DNA of 14,066 nt, taken from contig CASBQM010000284.1 of NCBI GenBank assembly GCA_949127645.1, positions 1 through 14,066 of the forward strand, written 5' to 3'. The translations under genes were made by a program, and so were the position numbers. The notes beneath the pieces are model-generated. The model was not told where the DNA came from and did not search any database. It saw only the letters and a program-made list of their open reading frames with translations. Source of the stretch: Synechococcales cyanobacterium PMM_0036 (GTDB lineage: Bacteria > Cyanobacteriota > Cyanobacteriia > Elainellales > Elainellaceae). Of the stretch, positions 1 to 7,223 are shown in pieces. The stretch's first letter is position 1. Each line of letters starts with the position of its first letter.

Positions 1-126
1 CCAAGCCAAGCCCAAATGCCAATAGTTTGACAAAGTTTCTGGATAGGCTTCGATCTGACGATTGTAATAGGCGATCGGATCAGCTAGAGCCAGAGAATTT
101 TGAGAACTCAGCGATGGATTAAGCAT
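1..126 (-). CDS. TPR-like protein, N-terminal fragment (cut by window edge)
   Basis: An open frame runs on the minus strand from ATG at 126-124 to the left edge, giving 42 residues without a stop. It reads MLNPSLSSQNSL, then ADPIAYYNRQIEAYPETLSN, then YWHLGLAW. The pattern YYNRQIEAYPET..YWHLGLAW resembles the first helix pair of a tetratricopeptide repeat as found in cyanobacterial TPR proteins; this is recognition by eye from a short stretch. The gene is divergent from the chorismate lyase, with about 158 bp between the two starts. No convincing Shine-Dalgarno precedes the ATG. The rest of the protein, including any catalytic domain such as a fused transferase, lies outside the window, so its function cannot be given. 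Confidence 0.6.
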   Translation of the reverse strand, partial: MLNPSLSSQNSLALADPIAYYNRQIEAYPETLSNYWHLGLAW

Positions 127-200
127 AATATCCACTCTAAGAGCGGTGGCAGATGTAATTCAAGAATTCCCTCCATGAGACTTTACAGAGCAAAAGCCTA

Positions 201-265
201 GTCTTCTCCCCCGACCCTAACCTTCTCTCCAATTCCCTTTCGCTGCTATGATTTAGGGAGAAACT
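201..265. repeat. Possible decayed intergenic repeat relic between divergent genes
   Basis: The spacer 127-284 contains a pyrimidine-rich run (CTTCTCCC..GACCCTAACC..TTCTCTCC) followed by ATTTAGGGAGAAACTT at 251-266. It resembles a degraded copy of the dispersed CCCTAACCCTCTCCC-type intergenic repeats seen in many filamentous cyanobacteria, with a partial inverted arm. The resemblance is from memory only. The same interval should hold both divergent promoters, but I could not assign -35/-10 boxes. Confidence 0.25.
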
Positions 266-284
266 TAAAGTTTTGTAACTAACT

Positions 285-914
285 TTGACTCCAGCCAATC
301 CAGCTTACGAATCTGCAAAGAGTCTGGTATTGCCTACAGAGTGGCACTCCCTACACCCTCTTTGGCGAGCAGGTGAGGAGGTAATTCAGCTTGGCTTGCC
401 CCATCAGCAGTTAGCTCCTCCCTGGCAAATGTTGCTTTTAGGAGACGGCTCTCCTACCCGGCATATGCAGCTTCTTACGGGTGAAGCGATCGAGGTAGAT
501 GTGATCGATATGTCGCTGATTGGTGAAGGTCCAGATGGCGCTCCAGAGCCAATTCGGGTTCTGTCTGGGGCGTTGCTGCGTCGTCAAGTTTGGCTACGGA
601 CTGCCTCTGGACAGCGAACGGCTTACGCTACCTCCTGGTGGGAAGCGAATCACGTAGACGAATATCTGCAAAATCGATCGATACCGATTTGGGCGAACTT
701 AGCGCGATCGCGCACCGAGCTATATCGAGATATTCAGGGCGTGCAGTATGGTCATTCTCCGGCATTAGAGCTTGCTTTCGGGCAGTCTGGTCCCTTCTGG
801 GGACGGCACTATCTGTTTTGGCATCACGATCGCCCGATTACGCTGATTTATGAAGTCTTTTCGCCCTACTTGACAAAATATCTAGGTTCTACAGGGCTGG
901 AATGTCTGGAATAG
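285..914 (+). CDS. Chorismate lyase (chorismate pyruvate-lyase, cyanobacterial type)
   Basis: This 209-aa protein is predicted to convert chorismate to 4-hydroxybenzoate plus pyruvate, the entry step to plastoquinone head-group synthesis in cyanobacteria. By eye it aligns with E. coli UbiC in order: LLRRQVWL (residues 97-104) matches the LREILL strand with the substrate-binding Arg, here probably R100. PIWANLARSRTELYRDIQ (134-151) matches the GRYLF..LTRDFIEIG segment. SGPFWGRHYLFW..RPITLIYEVFSP (168-194) matches GLWGRRSRL..PLLLTELFLP, so E190 is the likely catalytic-site Glu. The start is TTG at 285; an in-frame TAA at 276 bars a longer form, and the first internal ATG would remove conserved sequence. 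No good Shine-Dalgarno is visible; GGGAG lies about 24 nt upstream. It is a single-gene unit convergent with tkt. Confidence 0.85.
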   Translation: MTPANPAYESAKSLVLPTEWHSLHPLWRAGEEVIQLGLPHQQLAPPWQMLLLGDGSPTRHMQLLTGEAIEVDVIDMSLIGEGPDGAPEPIRVLSGALLRRQVWLRTASGQRTAYATSWWEANHVDEYLQNRSIPIWANLARSRTELYRDIQGVQYGHSPALELAFGQSGPFWGRHYLFWHHDRPITLIYEVFSPYLTKYLGSTGLECLE

Positions 915-926
915 AGAGGCGGCTAC

Positions 927-952
927 GACTTTGGATTTTGACTTTAGATTTT
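927..952 (+). repeat. 13-bp tandem duplication downstream of chorismate lyase
   Basis: GACTTTGGATTTT (927-939) is followed at once by GACTTTAGATTTT (940-952), 12 of 13 identical. It begins 12 bp after the chorismate lyase stop. It lies in the 3' untranslated region and is one of several short tandem duplications in this window. Confidence 0.75.
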
Positions 953-1028
953 GAAGGGTCAAGCCCTCTTGAGTGCGATCGCTTTTATAAACCTCATGCT
1001 GTTAATCTGAGTTGCTAACCGGACAACA

Positions 1029-1054
1029 AAAAGCCCTCCAAATGGAGAGCTTTT
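1029..1054. terminator. Bidirectional Rho-independent terminator between convergent genes
   Basis: AAAAGCCCTCC (1029-1039) pairs with GGAGAGCTTTT (1044-1054) across an AAAT loop. This is an 11-bp stem with one mismatch, and the A-run and T-run give a U-tract in either direction. It sits between the chorismate lyase stop (914) and the tkt stop (1110) and can serve both convergent transcripts. Confidence 0.8.
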
Positions 1055-1109
1055 CGCGTTATTTTAAGAAACGGCTAGAAAATATGAGCCTCTGCCCAAA
1101 CTTAGCTGA

Positions 1110-3119
1110 TTAGCCCAGTAGCGCTTTCGCTTTCGCCACCACGTTATCTACCGTGAAGCCAAACTTCTCCATACAAACGCTACCCGGAGCCGATGCCCCA
1201 AAGCGATCGATGCTCACACAATCGCCCTCAGTGCCAACGTACTTCGCCCAGCCAAAGCTGGTTCCGGCTTCCACAGACAGGCGCTTCGTGACGGCTTTAG
1301 GCAGCACAGACTCTCTATAAGCTGTATCCTGCTCCTCAAATAGCTCCCAAGACGGCATCGAGACTACCCGAATCTTACCTTCGCTAGCCAGCGTTTCGGC
1401 TGCCTTGACGCAAAGACTTAGCTCAGAGCCAGTGCCAATTAGAATAAGGTCAGGTGTGCCTTCACAATCCACCACACTATAGGCACCTTTCGCCACACCC
1501 TCGATCGAGGTCGTCGAGTAGTTGGGCAGATTTTGGCGCGACAAAGCCATCAGGGTAGGACGCGCCTGGTTAGCAAACTCGATCGCCACTTTGTAGGCAC
1601 CCGAGCATTCAGTGCCATCCGCCGGACGAATAACCGTCAGGTTAGGAATGGCACGTAGGGAGGCGATCGTTTCAATCGGCTGGTGAGTGGGACCATCTTC
1701 GCCCTGACCGATCGAGTCATGGGTCATCACCCAAATACTGCCTGCCTGAGATAATGCCGAGAGGCGAATAGCGGCACGCATATAGTCTGTAAAGATCAGG
1801 AAGGTCGCGCCATAAGGAATTAATCCGGAACCATGCAGGGCAATGCCGTTGCAGATTGCCCCCATGCCATGCTCTCGCACACCAAAATGAATGTTGCGAT
1901 TCTGGTACTGACCTTTCTGGAAGTCGCCAAAGCCCTTGATTTCCGTCAGGTTAGAGTGGGTGAGGTCGGCAGAGCCACCGATCAGTTCGGGCAAGACGGG
2001 AGCCAGCTTGTTCAAGCAGGTTTCAGAATGCTTACGGGTTGCTAGCGCCTTGTCCTCAGCAGTGTAGGTCGGCAGAACCTTGTCCCAGCCTTCTGGAAGT
2101 TTGCCTGAAATCATCCGCTCGAATTCAGCCGCATCTTCAGGATATTTGGTTTTGTACTGCGCCCAAGTCGCTTCCCACTCAGCTTCATAGCTAGCGCCTC
2201 GCTCGATCGCCTTGCGCATATGGCTCAGCGCGTCATCAGGAACCTTGAAAGGCTCACAACTCCAGCCCAGATTCTCACGGGTGAGCTTAATTTCGTCGCC
2301 CCCCAGCGCCGCACCGTGAATTCCTGCCGTGTTGGCTTTGTTGGGAGAGCCATAGCCGATCGTCGTGGTGACTTTGATCATCGTCGGCTTATCGGTCACG
2401 GCTTTAGCGGATTCGATTGCCTGAGCGATCGCGTCTAGATCCGTGTTGCCATTCTCTACGTGCAGTACGTGCCAGCCGTAGGCTTCATACCGCTTAGAAA
2501 CATCTTCGGTGAAGGCAACATCTGTAGAGCCGTCAATGGAAATGTGGTTGTCATCATAGAAGACAATCAGCTTGCCCAAGCCCCAATGTCCGGCGATCGA
2601 GGCTGCTTCACCCGAAACGCCTTCCATATTGCAGCCATCACCTACAATAACGTAGGTGTAGTGATCAACCAGCGTCAGGTCAGGCTTGTTGAAACGAGCC
2701 GCCAGATGGGCTTCGGCAACAGCCAATCCGACTCCATTGGCAATGCCTTGTCCGAGGGGACCCGTAGTGACTTCAACGCCAGAAGTCTCAAAGTTTTCGG
2801 GATGTCCCGGCGTTCTTGATCCCCACTGCCGGAACTGCTTGATTTCCTCAATGGAAACGCTGTCATAGCCCGTCAAATACAGCAAAGCATACTGCAACAT
2901 GCAGCCATGCCCTGCTGAGAGAACAAAGCGATCGCGGTTAAACCACTTAGGATTCTTGGGATTGAACCGCATGAACTTGTCCCAAAGGACAAACCCCATA
3001 GGTGCAGCGCCCATCGGCAGACCGGGATGACCTGACTTTGCTTTTTCAATGGCATCGATCGCCAGGAAACGAATCGAATTAATACAGAGTTCTTCGAGGG
3101 ATTGGGTCGCAACAGCCAT
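1110..3119 (-). CDS. tkt: Transketolase
   Basis: Transketolase uses thiamine diphosphate to move two-carbon ketol units between sugar phosphates in the Calvin cycle and the pentose phosphate pathway. The 669-aa length is normal for the family. Visible motifs in order: SGHPG with H31, AGHG with H71, GHPE with H106, and the ThDP/metal motif GDGCNMEG (160-167) continuing to DDNHISIDG with N191. GIHG follows with H268, then FGVREHGMG with the catalytic Glu E416, and GEDGPTHQP with H479. PP, Pyr and C-terminal domains are all present. The ATG at 3119 is preceded by AGAGGA at good spacing. The gene lies downstream of fabF and acpP on the same strand, an arrangement I recall from other cyanobacteria. 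The 305-bp spacer suggests its own promoter. Confidence 0.97.
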   Translation of the reverse strand: MAVATQSLEELCINSIRFLAIDAIEKAKSGHPGLPMGAAPMGFVLWDKFMRFNPKNPKWFNRDRFVLSAGHGCMLQYALLYLTGYDSVSIEEIKQFRQWGSRTPGHPENFETSGVEVTTGPLGQGIANGVGLAVAEAHLAARFNKPDLTLVDHYTYVIVGDGCNMEGVSGEAASIAGHWGLGKLIVFYDDNHISIDGSTDVAFTEDVSKRYEAYGWHVLHVENGNTDLDAIAQAIESAKAVTDKPTMIKVTTTIGYGSPNKANTAGIHGAALGGDEIKLTRENLGWSCEPFKVPDDALSHMRKAIERGASYEAEWEATWAQYKTKYPEDAAEFERMISGKLPEGWDKVLPTYTAEDKALATRKHSETCLNKLAPVLPELIGGSADLTHSNLTEIKGFGDFQKGQYQNRNIHFGVREHGMGAICNGIALHGSGLIPYGATFLIFTDYMRAAIRLSALSQAGSIWVMTHDSIGQGEDGPTHQPIETIASLRAIPNLTVIRPADGTECSGAYKVAIEFANQARPTLMALSRQNLPNYSTTSIEGVAKGAYSVVDCEGTPDLILIGTGSELSLCVKAAETLASEGKIRVVSMPSWELFEEQDTAYRESVLPKAVTKRLSVEAGTSFGWAKYVGTEGDCVSIDRFGASAPGSVCMEKFGFTVDNVVAKAKALLG

Positions 3120-3424
3120 GACTTCCTCTAAATCTAACGACGGTTTAATGCTTGATGTAACAGAGATGGATCGAGACAGTAAGCAACTATACCTACTGTA
3201 TATTGCTATTAGTCTATAACTTAAGCTGCGGCAGATCTATACCTCTGCCCCTGCAATTTGCTATATATTTTTAATGCCATCTTGCCAGACCCTTCAAAAT
3301 TGACTTGGCAGCACAGGCAAAGGCAACAGAATTTCTCTATCTATAAAAGCGTACCGCTTATGGGTAACGTTGGGCAAAAGCGATCGAGCAGATACCCAGA
3401 AGAGCGATCTCTAAGGTCTGTACT
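3120..3424 (-). promoter_or_regulatory. fabF-tkt spacer with probable tkt promoter region
   Basis: This 305-bp spacer has no gene. Read on the minus strand it is rich in TATA-like hexamers (TATAGT near 3192-3187, TATAGA near 3217 and near 3241), any of which could be a tkt -10 box; no convincing -35 box could be paired with them. An inverted repeat, GGCAGA-N8-TCTGCC, occupies 3230-3249 and encloses one of the TATA elements, so it could be an operator or a leader stem. AGAGGA just before the ATG is the ribosome binding site. No clear terminator for fabF was seen. Confidence 0.4.
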
Positions 3425-3440
3425 TTAAGGTCTGTACTTT
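3413..3440 (-). repeat. Perfect 14-bp tandem duplication across the fabF stop codon
   Basis: AAGGTCTGTACTTT occurs at 3413-3426 and again at 3427-3440 without a gap and without mismatch. On the coding (minus) strand each unit encodes K-Y-R-P followed by a stop position. The first copy ends fabF with TAA; the second copy would end with TAG, so the duplication leaves the protein end unchanged. The perfect identity suggests a recent event. Confidence 0.9.
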
Positions 3441-4678
3441 CTAAAGGCAAGCGTCACGTTGTGACCGCCAAAGCCAAAAGAGTTTGATAATGCAACTTCT
3501 ACAGGGTGCGATCGGCTCTCATGGGGTACATAGTCGAGATCGCAAGCCGGATCAGGATTTTGCAGATTAATGGTAGGGGGCACCCGGTCATGCGCGATCG
3601 CCATCACCGCCGCTACGCCCTCAATGCCGCCAGATCCTCCCAATAGATGCCCCGTCATAGATTTTGTGGAGCTAATAGCAACATGGTAAGCCTGTTCACC
3701 CAGAACGGTTTTAATTGCAGCCGTCTCGTTCGGATCGTTAACAGGTGTGCTAGTGCCGTGGGCATTGATGTAACTCACCTGATCGGGCGTAATCTCAGCA
3801 TCCTTCAGACAAAGCGACATTGCCCTAGCTGCACCCTCACCCTGTGGAGCAATATTCGTCATATGGTAGGCATCGCAGGTCATGCCATAGCCCACCATCT
3901 CGGCATAGATTTTGGCTCCTCGGCTAAGGGCGTGTTCCAGTTCTTCTAGGATCAGCACCCCCGCCCCTTCCCCCATCACAAAACCATCTCGATCACGGTC
4001 AAATGGACGAGAGGCGTGTAATGGGTCATCGTTGCGGGTAGACATTGCCCTGCAAGAGGTAAACCCAGCAAACGACAAAGGCGTAACAGCCGCCTCTGTG
4101 CCCCCACAAATCATCGCCTGAGCATAGCCCCGCTGCACCAGCCGAAAGGCATCGCCGATCGCATTAGAACCTGCTGCACAAGCCGTCACTGTACAGACAT
4201 TGGGCCCCTTCGCACCCGTATGGATGGCGGTCAGACCCGCTGCCATATTGGCAATCATCATCGGCACCATGAAAGGACTACAGCGATTGGGTCCGCGATC
4301 GAGGTAGATCGTCTGCTGATCTTCCATTACCTTCAAGCCGCCAATCCCTGTGCCCAGAATCACGCCCACCTGTTCGGCGTTCAGATCATTAATGGTAAAT
4401 TTGGCGTCGACTAGCGCCTGTTGACTAGCGCAAACTCCAAATTGAGAGAAGCGATCCATCCGCTTTGCCTCTTTGCGATCGAGGTAGTCATGCGGATCAA
4501 ACCCTTTCACCTCTCCCGCAATCCGGCAGTCATGCTGAGAAGCATCAAAGAGCGTAATCGGCGCAATGCCATTGCGTCCACTCACTAGCCCTTCCCAGTA
4601 TTCAGTCAATGTGTTACCCAGCGGCGTGATTGCGCCCAAACCTGTAACCACGACCCGCTTCAATTCATAACTTTTCAT
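3425..4678 (-). CDS. fabF: 3-oxoacyl-[acyl-carrier-protein] synthase II (KAS II)
   Basis: FabF condenses malonyl-ACP with acyl-ACP to lengthen fatty acids in the cytosolic type II pathway. The protein has 417 residues, typical for the family. It opens with RVVVTGLGAITPLGN and carries the full Cys-His-His triad: C167 in VTACAAGS, H307 in NAHGTSTP, and H344 in KSMTGHLLGGSGG with K339 before it. The C-terminal gate FGFGGHN (401-407) is present. The start ATG at 4678 has no strong Shine-Dalgarno, and no better in-frame start is seen upstream. It lies 254 bp after acpP on the same strand, which pairs the carrier protein with its elongation enzyme, and 305 bp before tkt. Its last codons sit in a 14-bp tandem duplication. 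Confidence 0.97.
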   Translation of the reverse strand: MKSYELKRVVVTGLGAITPLGNTLTEYWEGLVSGRNGIAPITLFDASQHDCRIAGEVKGFDPHDYLDRKEAKRMDRFSQFGVCASQQALVDAKFTINDLNAEQVGVILGTGIGGLKVMEDQQTIYLDRGPNRCSPFMVPMMIANMAAGLTAIHTGAKGPNVCTVTACAAGSNAIGDAFRLVQRGYAQAMICGGTEAAVTPLSFAGFTSCRAMSTRNDDPLHASRPFDRDRDGFVMGEGAGVLILEELEHALSRGAKIYAEMVGYGMTCDAYHMTNIAPQGEGAARAMSLCLKDAEITPDQVSYINAHGTSTPVNDPNETAAIKTVLGEQAYHVAISSTKSMTGHLLGGSGGIEGVAAVMAIAHDRVPPTINLQNPDPACDLDYVPHESRSHPVEVALSNSFGFGGHNVTLAFRKYRP

Positions 4679-4843
4679 GACGGTAACTTTAAAAATGGGG
4701 TGAAATACCCAAAAACCACGATATCAGCGCCCGATAGTCCAGCGCCAAAGACACAAGCTAGACCGTGGAACTAGTTTCAGGAGACAAGCTTTATAGGCAG
4801 GCATTCAGTGACGACCTCCGCCCAACTCTCTCAGATTCACTAG

Positions 4844-4907
4844 ACCACAGTCTATCGAAACCACAGCCTATGGAAATTACAGCCTATTGAAACTACAGTC
4901 CATATCA
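4844..4907. repeat. Degenerate 16-bp tandem repeat, four units, in the acpP-fabF spacer
   Basis: Units on the plus strand are ACCACAGTCTATCGAA (4844-4859), ACCACAGCCTATGGAA (4860-4875), ATTACAGCCTATTGAA (4876-4891) and ACTACAGTCCATATCA (4892-4907). Neighbouring units share 13-14 of 16 bases, and the last has decayed further. The array fills the acpP-proximal part of the 254-bp spacer 4679-4932. No gene and no clear terminator or promoter was seen in that spacer. The 16-bp period differs from the 7-bp STRR repeats of cyanobacteria. Confidence 0.8.
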
Positions 4908-4932
4908 CAGTTTACTAGAGAATTAAACGGGT

Positions 4933-5178
4933 CTAAGCCGCCGCCTTCTCTTGAATGTAATTGACCGCGGCTTGCACTGTTGCAATACCTTCGGCAGCTT
5001 CATCCGGGATCTCAATGTCAAACTCTTCTTCCAACGCCATCACTAGCTCAACAGTGTCGAGAGAATCAGCGCCTAGGTCATTGGCAAAGCTGGCTTCGGG
5101 TGTGACTTCGCCTGGATCAACGCTAAGCTGATCGGTCACAATTTTCTTTACCCGCTGAAAAATTTCTTCTTGGCTCAT
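4933..5178 (-). CDS. acpP: Acyl carrier protein
   Basis: This 81-aa acidic protein carries acyl chains as thioesters on a 4'-phosphopantetheine arm during fatty acid synthesis. The attachment site is the family signature GADSLDTVELVM, with the serine at position 39. Flanking FANDLG and the helix-3 region FDIEIPDEAAEGIATV are typical. Start selection is secure: AAGGAAGGGAAT ends a few bases before ATG at 5178, a strong Shine-Dalgarno as expected for a very abundant protein. The gene is upstream of fabF in transcription order. The 205-bp spacer behind it probably contains its promoter, but no clean -35/-10 pair could be fixed. Confidence 0.97.
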   Translation of the reverse strand: MSQEEIFQRVKKIVTDQLSVDPGEVTPEASFANDLGADSLDTVELVMALEEEFDIEIPDEAAEGIATVQAAVNYIQEKAAA

Positions 5179-5333
5179 ACTGATTCCCTTCCTTAATATC
5201 GACGCAATAGCTATCTAAACCTATTTAACCCAACAGTAACCCTGGCTAACAGACAGTCCCAACTTTGTCACGCTAAGACTTGACCAAAAGCCCGATCGCT
5301 ATTTAGGCATCTCTTCATATTATCTGAAAGAGG

Positions 5334-5378
5334 ATCAGGTTTGATCTCAGTACGCCTAATGTCGGCAAGCCTAATCTC
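5334..5378. repeat. Degenerate 15-bp tandem repeat just after the DUF39 gene
   Basis: Three successive 15-bp blocks are visible on the plus strand: ATCAGGTTTGATCTC (5334-5348), AGTACGCCTAATGTC (5349-5363) and GGCAAGCCTAATCTC (5364-5378). The last two share 11 of 15 bases; the first shares less. The array starts about 5 bp past the stop codon of the minus-strand DUF39 gene. The call is tentative because the similarity is moderate. Confidence 0.45.
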
Positions 5379-5383
5379 AGCAG

Positions 5384-6583
5384 CTACTCTAAGCTGATCT
5401 GAGTGCCCCATCGATCCTGTGCCACAAGCGATCGATCCATAGGAAGCGCTGCCACAGGCTCCGTCAGGGTGAATTGCCCTGCTTCAATCCACTGCTTCAG
5501 CTCTTGTGCCACCTGCCGTGACAGATAAATACTCGCCAGAGGAGCCACCCGCACTGCCTTGCCCTCGATCACAATCTTGCCCGACTTGAGCTGAGCATAG
5601 CTAACCAACCCGAACGTGGGACGCACCCGGCGCGGAATCGAAAAATCCATCACGGGAGCCACCAAATCCTGATCTTGAACGGCACAATGCGCCACCACCT
5701 CTTCTTGCAGGACTGGAAACGGTACGCCCACTCCTAGCATCAGAGAAGACCCGTAGCTTTTGAAATAGCAGCCGCGCACCCAGCGAGACTGCATTTGTTT
5801 AGCATCTCCTATCAGTGCCAACGTCGCCGCCGGCCCGATCGGCGTATGGTTGGGCAAACGCTTTTGCATCGGAAAATGTTGGGTTCCTTCCCAAGCTACA
5901 TAGCCAATGCCGCCTCCTAAAAATATTCGCGTACCAATACCGACGAGCTGAAGATCGGGATCGTTCATTAAGGGCGAAAGTGCCCCCGGATTGGAGTAAA
6001 CGGCATTGCTGAGTTGTGGTTGTAGCGGTCCGAGGTAGGTGTAGATCGGTCGATCGCCCCCATTCACGCCCACAATAAAATTCTGGTGAAGATTGCGGGG
6101 GTTAAACAAGTAGAACTGATTGATCGTGTCGCGGCTAATAGTGGTTTCAAACGAGGCGCGAGGATAACAGTCGGTGACTTGACCGATCGCCCGCAAATGC
6201 ACAGGTTTTCCAGCAATTAAATCGGCGATTACGTGACCACCGCCGCGATCGCGCAGCTCTTGCCCGTCGCTATCGCCCGCATAGTCTACCGTCTGGGTTG
6301 CACCTAGATATAGGTCAACGGCTCCAAAACCTGAATAAGCCGGAACGCCATCAAGCCAGCACTGGCGAATCTTGATCGGCGGATCGGTATGTCCAATGTT
6401 GAGAATGGCTCCCGAAGATTCCATAGGCTCAAAAGTGCCCGTGGTAATCACATCTACCTGCTTTGCCGCCTGAGTTACGCCAATGTCCTGAACTTTGGCT
6501 TTCAGTTCTTCAACTGTCCAAACCACAGCTTTTTTGCGCTGAATTTTGTCGTTAATTTCGGCGATCGATCGCATGGGGCGCAT
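5384..6583 (-). CDS. DUF39/COG1900 homocysteine biosynthesis protein (putative L-aspartate semialdehyde sulfurtransferase)
   Basis: The 399-aa protein belongs to the DUF39 family. Its archaeal member MA1821 helps convert L-aspartate semialdehyde and a sulfur donor to homocysteine. Recognisable stretches are the N-terminal RSIAEINDKI, the TTGTFEPMESSGAILNIGHT segment, YLGATQ, GGGHVIADLI, TDCYPR with C139, GTRIFLGGGIGYVAWEGTQH (217-236) and RGCYFKSYG with C272. C139 is the best candidate for the sulfur-carrying Cys by position in a conserved motif (inference). No C-terminal CBS domain and no NIL-ferredoxin partner gene is seen nearby, unlike the archaeal pair. Two in-frame ATGs (6583 and 6574) lie in a 9-bp duplication. 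Neither has a good Shine-Dalgarno, so the start is uncertain by three residues. It may have a promoter at 6723-6751. Confidence 0.8.
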   Translation of the reverse strand: MRPMRSIAEINDKIQRKKAVVWTVEELKAKVQDIGVTQAAKQVDVITTGTFEPMESSGAILNIGHTDPPIKIRQCWLDGVPAYSGFGAVDLYLGATQTVDYAGDSDGQELRDRGGGHVIADLIAGKPVHLRAIGQVTDCYPRASFETTISRDTINQFYLFNPRNLHQNFIVGVNGGDRPIYTYLGPLQPQLSNAVYSNPGALSPLMNDPDLQLVGIGTRIFLGGGIGYVAWEGTQHFPMQKRLPNHTPIGPAATLALIGDAKQMQSRWVRGCYFKSYGSSLMLGVGVPFPVLQEEVVAHCAVQDQDLVAPVMDFSIPRRVRPTFGLVSYAQLKSGKIVIEGKAVRVAPLASIYLSRQVAQELKQWIEAGQFTLTEPVAALPMDRSLVAQDRWGTQISLE

Positions 6584-6588
6584 GGGGC
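6571..6588 (-). repeat. 9-bp tandem duplication that doubles the DUF39 start codon
   Basis: GCATGGGGC occurs at 6571-6579 and again at 6580-6588 with no mismatch. On the minus strand both copies place ATG after the same GCCCC context, giving an N-terminus MRP-MRS. The duplication creates two equivalent start codons 9 nt apart. Confidence 0.85.
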
Positions 6589-6722
6589 AAAATTTTTGCT
6601 CAGCTTTGTTTCTGGTTTGTAAACCGTCTTGTCATTGTAGTGAGATGTGCCTCAAACAGGCTGCATTTTGTGTGATGTGTCGGTTGCAAAGCAGCAAGAT
6701 TTCTGAGTACTGTGCAAAAGCC

Positions 6723-6751
6723 TGTATGAATACGCTAGAGCAGGATGTCAA
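6723..6751 (-). promoter_or_regulatory. Candidate sigma70 promoter for the DUF39 gene
   Basis: On the minus strand a perfect -35 box TTGACA (6751-6746) is followed after 17 nt by CATACA (6728-6723), a weak -10 box with 3 of 6 matches. It lies about 140 nt upstream of the DUF39 ATG and points towards it. Confidence 0.35.
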
Positions 6752-6953
6752 AAAAAATTATCTTTCAACGAAAACATTACGGGTAGAGCATGGGTCAGGA
6801 ACACTAGAACTCATACCCATACCCCTGAAAATATACTGAGCGATCGCAGAACAGTTAACTTGCGAGGAGAATCTTTCCGCAGCTTTTCTCTAAAATCCGG
6901 ACATATTTCTAGAAGATCAGCATCAATCTACATAATATTTGCGTAAATCGCGC

Positions 6954-6981
6954 TTGAAATTTCTGCCGATTACTATAGAAT
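6954..6981 (+). promoter_or_regulatory. Candidate sigma70 promoter for the sugar-modification operon
   Basis: TTGAAA (6954-6959) and TAGAAT (6976-6981) are separated by 16 nt, and each has 5 of 6 matches to the consensus. It is directed to the GT2 gene at 7387 and would give a leader of about 400 nt. Other AT-rich hexamers closer to the gene could also act as promoters. Confidence 0.4.
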
Positions 6982-7043
6982 GCATAATTAGTCAAACTCT
7001 ATTGGTATAGTCTGTTTACAGAAATCCAGGAGTTTATTTGATC

Positions 7044-7059
7044 TTTCACAAATGTGAAA
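7044..7059. promoter_or_regulatory. Perfect palindrome TTTCACA-AA-TGTGAAA, possible operator
   Basis: TTTCACA (7044-7050) and TGTGAAA (7053-7059) are exact inverted copies around two As. The site lies about 63 bp downstream of the candidate -10 box at 6976-6981. It is the size of a dimeric repressor or activator site. Half-site order is inverted relative to a CRP box (TGTGA-N6-TCACA), so it is not a standard CRP site. The regulator is unknown. Confidence 0.4.
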
Positions 7060-7189
7060 TAGGATGCTTATGTTCCATAACGATTCAGTAAAGTCCTCAG
7101 AACCACTGATAGATATTTTGAATACTTAGGTATAAATACTGACTAGATATACGATATTTCCTAGTGTATATACTTAAAAAATTAATGTT

Positions 7190-7223
7190 AACTATCAACT
7201 ATCTATTCCATTAGTTCCATTGA
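7190..7223. repeat. Two adjacent short tandem duplications in the operon leader
   Basis: AACTATC is repeated exactly at 7190-7196 and 7197-7203. TTCCATTAG (7206-7214) is then followed by TTCCATTGA (7215-7223), 7 of 9 identical. They lie in the AT-rich leader upstream of the GT2 gene. The 7-bp unit recalls cyanobacterial STRR heptamers, but two copies are too few to call one. Confidence 0.6.

Noticed and set aside
590..853. 87-codon frame inside the chorismate lyase gene
   Set aside because: It lies in an alternative frame within a well-supported gene and has no recognisable sequence.
3208..3226. RbcR/CbbR-type site upstream of tkt (ATTAG...CTTAA)
   Set aside because: The spacing and right half do not fit ATTA(G/A)-N5-(C/T)TAAT as I recall the consensus, so it is no more than a loose resemblance.
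3299..3357. Plus-strand TTGACT with downstream TATAAA
   Set aside because: The boxes are about 40 bp apart and no plus-strand gene follows.
4844..4907. CRISPR-like array
   Set aside because: The 16-bp units are directly adjacent with no spacers and diverge from one another; no cas gene is near.
6546..6839. 97-codon plus-strand frame overlapping the DUF39 start
   Set aside because: It is antisense to the DUF39 N-terminus, Cys-rich, has no recognisable domain and no ribosome binding site; it reads as a chance frame.
7005..7020. NtcA-like site (GTATAGTCTGTTTAC)
   Set aside because: GTA and TAC are nine bases apart, not the eight of the NtcA consensus GTA-N8-TAC, and no -10 box lies at the required distance.
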